A stretch of 5,208 bases of DNA from assembly GCA_007135635.1 (NCBI GenBank), contig SLIO01000230.1:1-5208 (forward strand), in the 5' to 3' direction. The position numbers and the translations under genes are program-made. Below, one piece after another: positions 1-5,208 of the stretch (position 1 is its first letter; each line of letters opens with the position of its first letter). The notes beneath the pieces were generated by a model. It did no database searches and had not been told where the DNA came from. It worked only from the letters and a program-made list of their open reading frames with translations. The DNA is from Methylomicrobium sp. (GTDB lineage: Bacteria > Pseudomonadota > Gammaproteobacteria > Methylococcales > Methylomonadaceae).

Positions 1-895
1 CGCCGATATCGATGCCTTCGTATAACTGTTGCGCGACCATCATCGTGCGCTTGGTCGTAAAGCCGAGTTTACGCGCGGCTTCTTGTTGTAACGTCGAAGT
101 AATGAACGGCGGCGCCGGGTTACGTTTACGCTGCTTTTTTTCAACCTTCGCGACCAGCAGTTTACCATCGGATGCATCGAGTAAGGTTTGCTTAACCTGG
201 AGGGCACGCTCCTCGTTGTCAATAGTAAACTGCTCGACTTTTTCACCGTCGAACTGCGTCAATTTAGCCTTAAAGGCTTGTTCATCCGCTCTCAAATCGG
301 CGTCGATCGACCAGTATTCCCTGCTCTTGAACGCTTCGATTTCCAGTTCGCGTTCGACGATCAAACGCAATGCAGGGCTCTGCACGCGTCCAGCCGATAA
401 CCCTCTGCGGATTTTTTTCCACAATAGCGGCGACAGATTAAAGCCTACCAAGTAATCCAGGGCACGACGCGCCTGCTGCGCATTAATCAAATCGATCGAC
501 AGTTCGGACGGATTTGCAATCGCCTCGGTAACCGCTTTTTTGGTAATCTCATGAAAAACGACGCGATGAACCGGCTTATCCTTGAGCAGTTTTTTTTCCT
601 TGAGCAATTCATATAAATGCCAGGAAATCGCCTCACCTTCCCTGTCCGGGTCGGTTGCAAGATAAAGTGCCTGAGCGTTCTTAATGGCCTTTGTTATTGC
701 TTGAACATGGCGCTGATTCCGATCGATAATTTCATATTTCATCGCGAAGTCATGCTCGGGATCGACCGCGCCTTCTTTTGGAATCAGGTCGCGAACATGG
801 CCGTACGAGGCCAGCACGTGAAAGTCCTTACCGAGATATTTTTCAATGGTTTTGGCTTTTGCAGGCGATTCTACAATAACGAGGTTATTACTCAT
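1..895 (-). CDS. topA: DNA topoisomerase I (type IA), N-terminal part, cut by window edge
   Basis: Relaxes negatively supercoiled DNA in the cytoplasm by transient single-strand cleavage through a 5'-phosphotyrosine. The first 298 codons are present, starting at ATG 895-893; the gene runs off the left edge. Visible are the TOPRIM domain (about residues 1-115), with VESPAKAKT containing Glu9 and the metal-binding TDPDREGEA containing Asp82, Asp84 and Glu86. The DNA-binding core follows, with LSAGRVQSPALR at 166-177 and PAPPFITSTLQQEA at 260-273. The catalytic tyrosine (ITYMRTDS motif in the family) should lie roughly ten residues past the edge, so it cannot be confirmed. The DxDxE motif falls about 29 residues earlier than in E. 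coli TopA (Asp111/Asp113/Glu115), because the region after GHVRDL is short, as I recall for Neisseria- and Xanthomonas-type enzymes. The start lies 18 bases after the smg stop with no clear Shine-Dalgarno, suggesting co-transcription and perhaps coupling. TopA identity is very secure. Confidence 0.97.
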   Translation of the reverse strand, partial: MSNNLVIVESPAKAKTIEKYLGKDFHVLASYGHVRDLIPKEGAVDPEHDFAMKYEIIDRNQRHVQAITKAIKNAQALYLATDPDREGEAISWHLYELLKEKKLLKDKPVHRVVFHEITKKAVTEAIANPSELSIDLINAQQARRALDYLVGFNLSPLLWKKIRRGLSAGRVQSPALRLIVERELEIEAFKSREYWSIDADLRADEQAFKAKLTQFDGEKVEQFTIDNEERALQVKQTLLDASDGKLLVAKVEKKQRKRNPAPPFITSTLQQEAARKLGFTTKRTMMVAQQLYEGIDIG

Positions 896-913
896 TCAGT
901 TAGGAAAATACGA

Positions 914-1381
914 TTAGTGTAAGTAAGCCGGGATGAGATCATAGACAATGTCCTCCATTCTTGAGAATGCGATTTCTTCGTCGGGCTGACTGAGCAACAC
1001 CATCAGTACGATCCATTTCAATTTTTCTAATGAAATTTCTTCATTTTCCAACGCCATCGCACGATCGATCACGATTTCTCGGTTGGCATGCGACAAGATA
1101 CCGCTGTGTTCAATGAACATCAGAAAATTACGGCACTCCAAATCCAGTTTTTCTTGTTCCTGACTGGAAAAAATCCGAAACGCGGTCGGCACCGTCGGCG
1201 TAATCTGCCCTTGCAGGCTCAGCGATTCGAGCCAATCAAAAGCCTTGACCACTTCGATTTGATCGAATCCCGCTTCTTCCAACTCTGTTTTTATCAACTC
1301 GTTATCCGGCAGGATATCAATCTCATCTTCCATATAGTTTTCAAACAGATACATAATTACATCAAAAATATTTTCTTTCAT
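914..1381 (-). CDS. smg: Smg family protein (DUF494), function unknown
   Basis: A 155-residue, acidic, soluble-looking protein with no signal peptide or membrane segment. It matches the Smg/DUF494 family in length (E. coli Smg is 157) and in landmarks: FDVIMYLFENY at residues 6-16, an EEAGFDQIEVVKAFDWL block at 35-51, REIVIDRAMAL at 101-111, LEKLKWIVLMVLL at 118-130, and a C-terminus ending LH as in E. coli. The molecular role of the family is not established. It is known chiefly for its conserved position beside dprA/smf. Here it lies between dprA and topA, 18 bases before topA and 143 bases after dprA. The start ATG (1381-1379) gives the expected N-terminus; upstream there is only a weak purine stretch (AAAGAAGA). 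No convincing sigma-70 promoter is visible in the dprA-smg spacer, so it may be read from upstream. Family assignment is secure; function is not. Confidence 0.93.
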   Translation of the reverse strand: MKENIFDVIMYLFENYMEDEIDILPDNELIKTELEEAGFDQIEVVKAFDWLESLSLQGQITPTVPTAFRIFSSQEQEKLDLECRNFLMFIEHSGILSHANREIVIDRAMALENEEISLEKLKWIVLMVLLSQPDEEIAFSRMEDIVYDLIPAYLH

Positions 1382-1432
1382 AGCGGGTCTTCTTTAAAAA
1401 AGTTTCTATACGGAACCCTTCACTCCGTGAGA

Positions 1433-1460
1433 GATTCCTTTTTGGAATCGATCCGATTCC
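1433..1460. repeat. Two overlapping, mutually exclusive hairpins in the dprA-smg spacer
   Basis: GATTCC (1433-1438), GGAATCG (1444-1450) and CGATTCC (1454-1460) lie in series. The middle segment can pair with the left one (6-bp stem, 5-base loop of T on the plus strand) or with the right one (7-bp stem, 3-base loop), but not both. In the dprA-to-smg transcript this would be a small two-state structure directly after the larger 13-bp hairpin. There is no run of U after either stem, so neither looks like an intrinsic terminator. A regulatory role is inference; the complementarity is seen directly. Confidence 0.5.
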
Positions 1461-1461
1461 T

Positions 1462-1491
1462 CCGTTTTTAGCCGGTATCGGCTAAAAACGG
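1462..1491. repeat. Perfect 13-bp inverted repeat with 4-base loop between dprA and smg
   Basis: Arms at 1462-1474 and 1479-1491 are exact reverse complements (CCGTTTTTAGCCG and CGGCTAAAAACGG), separated by GTAT. The stem begins 34 bases after the dprA stop codon. It is followed by only one base before the next hairpin, and no T-tract follows on either strand, so it is not a canonical rho-independent terminator. It could be an mRNA-stabilising or processing structure for the dprA transcript, a rho-associated end, or one copy of a genome-wide intergenic palindromic repeat. The sequence alone cannot separate these. Confidence 0.7.
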
Positions 1492-1524
1492 CAGCACTCC
1501 CTGTACTGCGCCGTCATGCAGCGT

Positions 1525-2577
1525 TTATTTAATTCGGGTATAACAGCCTCCCGAAACGGATTCTACGTAACCCTGCAGCTCCAAAACCAGCAACATCGAC
1601 GAAATAACTTCGACCGGTAATCCGGTATTTTCCACCAGACTATCAATGGAAGTGGGGCTGAACATGATGAGATTCAATAATGTTTGTTGCTCGAGGTCAA
1701 GCGTTGTTTGTCTCAATTCCGTAAAAATTTCCTCATCTTGTTGATTATACTGATTTAATTCCTCAAGAATATCACGCGCGGTTTCAACCAGTTTAGCACC
1801 CTGTCTAATCAAAGCATTACATCCTCTTGCCAAGGGGTTATGAATCGATCCAGGAATTGCGAACACTTCGCGGTTCTGCTCCAAAGCCATGCGGGCAGTA
1901 ATTAAAGAACCGCTTTGCTTAGCTGCCTCAACCACCAGTAGCCCGATACACAAACCGCTGATAATCCGGTTACGCCTAGGGAAATGATCGGCTTTCGCCC
2001 CAGTTCCGGGAGGAAACTCGGAAATCATTGCGCCATGATTGACAATCTCGGTCGCTAATGTTCGATGACGCGCCGGATACACACGATCCAGGCCGGTTCC
2101 CGCTACGGCAATTGTGTAACCTTGCACTTGCAAGGCGCCTTTGTGCCCCGCGGCATCGATACCTAAAGCTAATCCACTGGTGATCACAAAGCCTTCTCTT
2201 GCCAAGGCTTTAGCAAACTCGGTGGCGGTTTCGACACCTAGATGGGAAGGGTTTCGGCTGCCTACGATAGCGATTTGCGCACGCGCCAAAATGTCCGGAT
2301 TCCCCCTGATAAACAATATTGGCGGCGGATCGGCGATTTCCTTTAACTGCATCGGATAACAAGGATCGGCTAAAGTCAAGGCCAAATGCCCAGGCTGCTC
2401 CAACCAACGCAAATCCTGTTCTACTGCTGTCCAATCGGGATTGCGAATCGCTTGAACGACCGAATCCTTTAGTCCGAGAGCGGCAAGTCCACTGCTTGAC
2501 TCGGAAAACAATTGCTGGGGAGTATGACTGTCGAGCGTTTTAAGAAACGTCCGACAGCCGAAACCCGGCGTGCGCAA
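1525..2577 (-). CDS. dprA: DNA-processing protein DprA (Smf), RecA loader in transformation
   Basis: Cytoplasmic protein that binds incoming single-stranded DNA and loads RecA during natural transformation. Counting from TTG 2577 (350 residues), the Rossmann-like DNA-binding core shows AIVGSRNP at 103-110, ITSGLALGIDAAGH at 132-145, GTGLDRVYPARH at 160-171, FPRRNRIISGL at 199-209, SGSLITARMALEQ at 222-234, AIPGS at 240-244 and NALIRQGAKLV at 254-264. A C-terminal winged-helix segment (about 296-349) ends close to the stop. TTG 2577 is the only ATG/GTG/TTG start in this stretch, but it is probably not the true one. The frame stays open upstream to a stop at 2640-2638, and residues immediately before it read YWLALL, the usual start of the DprA N-terminal helical domain (YWLALLRTPGFG). 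A CTG at 2625-2623 overlaps the tsaP stop as CTGA and would give 366 residues; ATT 2610 and ATC 2598 are other options. No good Shine-Dalgarno precedes any of them. Identity is secure, the start is not. Confidence 0.95.
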   Translation of the reverse strand: MRTPGFGCRTFLKTLDSHTPQQLFSESSSGLAALGLKDSVVQAIRNPDWTAVEQDLRWLEQPGHLALTLADPCYPMQLKEIADPPPILFIRGNPDILARAQIAIVGSRNPSHLGVETATEFAKALAREGFVITSGLALGIDAAGHKGALQVQGYTIAVAGTGLDRVYPARHRTLATEIVNHGAMISEFPPGTGAKADHFPRRNRIISGLCIGLLVVEAAKQSGSLITARMALEQNREVFAIPGSIHNPLARGCNALIRQGAKLVETARDILEELNQYNQQDEEIFTELRQTTLDLEQQTLLNLIMFSPTSIDSLVENTGLPVEVISSMLLVLELQGYVESVSGGCYTRIK

Positions 2578-2621
2578 TAACGCAAGCCAGTATTTGATGT
2601 CAGAGGAAATTTGAAAATTTT

Positions 2622-3677
2622 TCAGGGGGTTTGAACTTTATCTAATACATGAATTGCTTGGCGCGCGTCCATTACCAACGCATAACTAATCCGATCGAAA
2701 ATTCGGAAAATAATCAAGGTTCCGGCCAACTCGTTGGGTAACTGAATGGTATCGTTCCTTAGTTTACTAAAAGGATCGCGAACTGACCTCCCTTTCTTGT
2801 AGATATCGAGCACATGCCCGACTTTCAGTCCATCCGAGGACCCCTTATCGATCGCGACAACATTATATCGCCCAATTTGAGTAACGCCATCTAAAACACT
2901 GATAATACTTCCTTCGATTTCAGCCTCTGGCGGTTTGGGAAAATAATGCAGGGTAAAATCGCCTTCTTGGTGGGGCATAAGCCTATCACCCATGCGAATC
3001 TCGCTGGTCGAACGAGTAACAAGCAGCGTTGCAGGATCGCCGGGCACTTGTAGTGTCGTATTCGCGACAAACTTCGCTTCATAGCCGAGAATTTCTTGGG
3101 TATCGGCGCTGATGAACGTGTCGCCTTTGCGGTAAATCGTATAGTTCAAACTTTCCGGCTTTTCGATCGCTCGAACATAAACACGATCGCCGGGACCGGC
3201 AATTAGATGCTCGCCTGCAAAATCGATGACATAAGGTGAGTTATCCAAATCATCCGACCCAACTACACGAGGAGAGGCCAAATATTTGGCGATTTTTTCG
3301 GAAGGAATTAACTCAATTGCATCATCGAGATCCATTTCACGGATACGAGGATAGAGCTTGACTTCTCTTGACGATCCTAATTCACTACTTAATCCTGTTG
3401 GCGATAAACTTAAGCGAGGCTTACCTTCGACTTCGGAAAAATAAATGATATCGCCCGGATAAATCAAATGAGGATTATCGATTTGCGGATTGCTCTCCCA
3501 GATTAAGGGCCATTGATGAGGTTTACGCAAAAATCTTCCCGAAATATCCCACAAGGTATCGCCCCTAGCCACAGTATATTGGTTCGGGTGAGAAGGATTG
3601 ACTTCTATTTCCTGCGCCCAACCGGGTACGCTGACTGCTAACGAAACGATCAATCCAAAAATTTGTCGAAAAGCCAT
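2622..3677 (-). CDS. tsaP: Secreted LysM-domain protein, TsaP-like type IV pilus secretin-associated protein
   Basis: A 351-residue exported protein. A signal peptide is visible (Arg4, hydrophobic stretch about 6-17, likely cleavage after GWA at 19-21). A LysM peptidoglycan-binding domain spans about 33-80 (QYTVARGDTLWDIS, then NPHLIYPGDIIYF). A middle region follows. The C-terminal FlgT-C-like domain covers about 257-351, with GVTQIGRYNVVAIDKGSSDGL and, near the end, FDRISYALVMDA. The same architecture, size and chromosomal position (next to def and dprA) are those of P. aeruginosa PA0020. That protein is TsaP, which anchors the PilQ secretin ring of type IV pili to peptidoglycan. Membership is inferred from domains and context. 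In a species without type IV pili it would be only a LysM protein of the same family. ATG 3677-3675 is preceded by AGGAA with 6-base spacing, a good start. It is transcribed divergently from def and its stop abuts the dprA frame, suggesting an operon. Confidence 0.85.
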   Translation of the reverse strand: MAFRQIFGLIVSLAVSVPGWAQEIEVNPSHPNQYTVARGDTLWDISGRFLRKPHQWPLIWESNPQIDNPHLIYPGDIIYFSEVEGKPRLSLSPTGLSSELGSSREVKLYPRIREMDLDDAIELIPSEKIAKYLASPRVVGSDDLDNSPYVIDFAGEHLIAGPGDRVYVRAIEKPESLNYTIYRKGDTFISADTQEILGYEAKFVANTTLQVPGDPATLLVTRSTSEIRMGDRLMPHQEGDFTLHYFPKPPEAEIEGSIISVLDGVTQIGRYNVVAIDKGSSDGLKVGHVLDIYKKGRSVRDPFSKLRNDTIQLPNELAGTLIIFRIFDRISYALVMDARQAIHVLDKVQTP

Positions 3678-3683
3678 AGAGAG

Positions 3684-3688
3684 TTCCT
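3684..3688 (-). promoter_or_regulatory. Shine-Dalgarno of tsaP
   Basis: AGGAA on the minus strand, six bases before the ATG at 3677. It supports this start, which also leaves a complete signal peptide. Confidence 0.75.
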
Positions 3689-3738
3689 GAGACTAGAGAT
3701 CCGTTAATCTAAAGTAGATATTGATATATTATTCGGTC

Positions 3739-3780
3739 TGAATTCAAAGTTTAGATGAATTCATATAAAATTCCAGAATT
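3739..3780. repeat. Two TGAATTCA palindromes plus a related inverted repeat in the divergent promoter region
   Basis: TGAATTCA occurs at 3739-3746 and 3756-3763; the second extends to a 10-bp palindrome, 3755-3764. A third, AATTC-CA-GAATT, is at 3769-3780. The centres are 17 and 15 bases apart, and the first two overlap or flank the candidate -35 and -10 of def. They could be operator half-sites for a dimeric regulator or chance in AT-rich DNA. Confidence 0.35.
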
Positions 3781-3793
3781 GTAATATGATAGT

Positions 3794-3797
3794 GGAG
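3794..3797 (+). promoter_or_regulatory. Shine-Dalgarno that decides the def start
   Basis: GGAG lies six bases before TTG 3804, whereas nothing resembling a ribosome binding site precedes the in-frame ATG at 3786. This favours the TTG as the initiation codon. Confidence 0.6.
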
Positions 3798-3803
3798 AAA
3801 TTG

Positions 3804-4316
3804 TTGAGCATTCTAACTATACTCGAGTTCCCGGATGAGCGCTTGCGTAAAAAGGCGACCCCGGTTCAAACGGTTGATGACGATATCAGAAAACTCGTAG
3901 ACGACATGTTCGAAACGATGTATGAAGCTCGCGGCGTCGGCTTGGCCGCGACTCAAGTCAACTTTCATCAGCGGGTGATCGTAATTGACGTCAGCGAGGA
4001 AAAGAAATCCCCGCTGTGCCTAATCAATCCGGAAATTCTTGCTAAGGACGGCATAGAAGAAACCGAGGAAGGCTGCCTTTCGGTCCCCGGTTTTTTCGAA
4101 ACAGTCAAGCGCGCCGAACACATCAAAGTTCGCGCTCTCAATCGCGACGGCGAATCATTTGAATTCGAAGCTGACGATCTATTGGCGGTCTGTGTACAAC
4201 ACGAAATGGATCATTTAGAAGGCAAGTTGTTCGTCGATTATATTTCGCCGCTGAAACGCCAAATGATCAAAAAGAAACTGAATAAAATTCATCGATTGGA
4301 ACAAAAAGCCTCATGA
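3804..4316 (+). CDS. def: Peptide deformylase
   Basis: Cytoplasmic metalloenzyme (usually Fe2+) that removes the formyl group from the N-terminal formylmethionine of new proteins. All three family motifs are intact in the 170-residue product: GVGLAATQ at 44-51, EGCLS at 89-93 with metal ligand Cys91, and QHEMDHLEG at 132-140 with ligands His133 and His137 and catalytic Glu134. Length and sequence closely follow the E. coli enzyme (169 residues, Cys90/His132/Glu133/His136). The start is taken as TTG 3804, because it yields [15 protein letters not shown], the usual N-terminus, and has GGAG at proper spacing. The in-frame ATG 3786 would add six atypical residues, MIVEKL, without a ribosome binding site. 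The stop overlaps the fmt start (ATGA), indicating translational coupling with the enzyme that adds the formyl group. Confidence 0.97.
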   Translation: MSILTILEFPDERLRKKATPVQTVDDDIRKLVDDMFETMYEARGVGLAATQVNFHQRVIVIDVSEEKKSPLCLINPEILAKDGIEETEEGCLSVPGFFETVKRAEHIKVRALNRDGESFEFEADDLLAVCVQHEMDHLEGKLFVDYISPLKRQMIKKKLNKIHRLEQKAS

Positions 4317-5208
4317 AAATCGTTTTCGCCGGCACCCCTGAATTTGCCGTGCCTACGCTACGCATGCTGATTGCCTCGGGCCATCCGGTTTGCGCTGTGT
4401 ATACTCAACCCGACCGCCCCGCAGGACGCGGACGGCAATTGAAAGCCAGTCCGGTCAAGGAACTGGCAATGCAATCCGGCATTCCGGTTTTACAACCGGA
4501 ATCTCTGAAATCCGACCATCACTTTCAACAACTGGCCGCGTTCAAACCGGATTTGCTGGTCGTGGCCGCCTACGGCATGCTTCTGCCGCAACGGGTTTTG
4601 GATTTGCCGACATTCGGCTGCATCAACGTACACGCTTCGTTACTACCGCGCTGGCGCGGCGCTGCGCCGATTCAAAGAGCCTTGATCGCCGGTGATGAAA
4701 AAACCGGCGTCACGATCATGCGCATGGCGCTCAAATTGGATGCTGGCGACATGCTGCACAAAGAGGAATATCGCATTACAACCAAAGACACGGCGGACGA
4801 TCTGCACGACAAATTAGCCGAACTAGGCGCAATCGGCATGAGCAAAATACTGCCGCATATCGAAGACAACACCCTGGCTCCTGAAGTGCAGGATGAAAGC
4901 CAAGTCACTTATGCCCCGAAACTCGAAAAAAACGAAGCGAATCTAGACTGGAACGAATCTGCCGAACAATTGGATCTAAAAATCAGAGGCTTCAATCCGT
5001 GGCCGGTCGCGCAAACGCGCTATAACGATCAAGCTTTCCGCATTTGGTTAGCCGAACCGCTCAGCTGTCAAACCGATGCAAAACCCGGTACGCTGCTCAA
5101 AAACGGCAAACACCTTGAAGTCGCTACCGGCGACGGTTTACTGCGCCTGCTTGAAGTCCAACTGCCCGGCGGCAAACGTATATCTGCCTCCGCCTTTATA
5201 AATGCGCA
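4313..5208 (+). CDS. fmt: Methionyl-tRNA formyltransferase, cut at the 3' end by window edge
   Basis: Formylates methionyl initiator tRNA using 10-formyltetrahydrofolate, producing fMet-tRNA for translation initiation. The frame is open for 298 codons to the right edge, against a usual length of about 310-315, so only the last dozen or so residues are missing. The N-terminal catalytic domain shows [11 protein letters not shown] at 4-14, [11 protein letters not shown] at 31-41, and [18 protein letters not shown] at 104-121 with catalytic Asn105 and His107. Asp143 (in LDAGDML) completes the triad corresponding to E. coli Asn106/His108/Asp144. VTYAPKL and IRGFNPWP mark the transition into the C-terminal tRNA-binding domain, followed by PGTLL and [14 protein letters not shown]. 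The ATG lies inside the end of def (4-base overlap). In many gammaproteobacteria rsmB/sun follows, but that would be outside this window. Confidence 0.97.
   Translation, partial: MKIVFAGTPEFAVPTLRMLIASGHPVCAVYTQPDRPAGRGRQLKASPVKELAMQSGIPVLQPESLKSDHHFQQLAAFKPDLLVVAAYGMLLPQRVLDLPTFGCINVHASLLPRWRGAAPIQRALIAGDEKTGVTIMRMALKLDAGDMLHKEEYRITTKDTADDLHDKLAELGAIGMSKILPHIEDNTLAPEVQDESQVTYAPKLEKNEANLDWNESAEQLDLKIRGFNPWPVAQTRYNDQAFRIWLAEPLSCQTDAKPGTLLKNGKHLEVATGDGLLRLLEVQLPGGKRISASAFINA

Larger units (their letters stand above)
3678..3803. promoter_or_regulatory. Divergent tsaP/def intergenic region, presumed bidirectional promoter
   Basis: This AT-rich stretch is the only non-coding sequence between two divergent transcription units, so promoters for both should lie here or within the flanking 5' ends. 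For def, TTCAAA (3743-3748) with a 17-base spacer to TAAAAT (3766-3771) is a passable sigma-70 pair; TATAAA at 3764 overlaps the latter. For tsaP, TTGAAT (3747-3742, minus strand) could be a -35 element, but no well-spaced -10 is clear. The existence of promoters is inferred from gene layout; the hexamers are weak guesses. Confidence 0.5.

Noticed and set aside
12..455. Open frame of 147 codons on the plus strand
   Set aside because: It is antisense to topA, whose motifs are intact across this whole stretch; no ribosome binding site and no recognisable protein.
1405..1410. TATAGA as a -10 element for a dedicated smg promoter
   Set aside because: No -35-like hexamer is present at 16-18 bases upstream (the position reads CTCTCA on the minus strand).
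1088..1471. Plus-strand open frame of 127 codons
   Set aside because: It lies mostly antisense to smg, and its product is low-complexity reverse-frame sequence with no family resemblance.
1433..1491. Intrinsic terminator for dprA
   Set aside because: Stems are good, but no U-run follows the hairpins in the minus-strand transcript, nor on the plus strand.
4390..4908. Open frames within fmt on both strands (4390-4695 plus, 4672-4908 minus)
   Set aside because: They overlap the fmt catalytic domain in other frames; composition is that of shadow frames.
1..5208. Novel defence, mobile or CRISPR-type system
   Set aside because: All coding sequence is accounted for by known core genes; no repeats in series, transposase, integrase, tRNA or attachment-site pattern was seen.

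Overview
The window is a compact chromosomal housekeeping and DNA-processing locus from a gram-negative bacterium, most likely a gammaproteobacterium. The evidence is gene order and protein similarity: def-fmt on one strand, diverging from a LysM-protein/dprA/smg/topA series on the other. This is a variant of the arrangement known around E. coli def/smf/smg and P. aeruginosa def/PA0020/dprA. Base composition is moderate. The TopA subtype (short TOPRIM domain with a DxDxE motif reading TDPDREGEA) resembles that of Neisseria/Xanthomonas-like lineages rather than E. coli. A methanotroph-type gammaproteobacterium is possible, but I cannot establish the genus from sequence alone.

Minus strand, in transcription order. 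A secreted LysM protein of the TsaP type (2622-3677) is followed by dprA (1525 to 2577 or further upstream), smg (DUF494, 914-1381) and the 5' part of topA (from 895 off the left edge). tsaP and dprA are end to end, and smg and topA are separated by 18 bases. dprA and smg are separated by 143 bases that carry a perfect 13-bp inverted repeat plus two mutually exclusive smaller hairpins.

Plus strand. def (peptide deformylase, best start TTG at 3804) overlaps fmt (methionyl-tRNA formyltransferase, from 4313 off the right edge) by ATGA. An AT-rich region of about 126 bases between tsaP and def must hold the divergent promoters. It contains two copies of the palindrome TGAATTCA and a third related inverted repeat.

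Functionally, def and fmt are the two halves of the N-formylmethionine cycle: Fmt formylates initiator Met-tRNA and Def removes the formyl group from new proteins. The minus-strand genes link a type IV pilus secretin-associated protein, the transformation protein DprA, the poorly understood Smg and topoisomerase I. Type IV pili take up DNA and DprA loads RecA on it, so the tsaP-dprA pair is a plausible natural-transformation linkage.

I found no mobile element, CRISPR array, RNA gene or evident new multi-gene system. The points most worth a second look are the missing standard start codon at the family-conserved N-terminus of DprA and the structured dprA-smg spacer.
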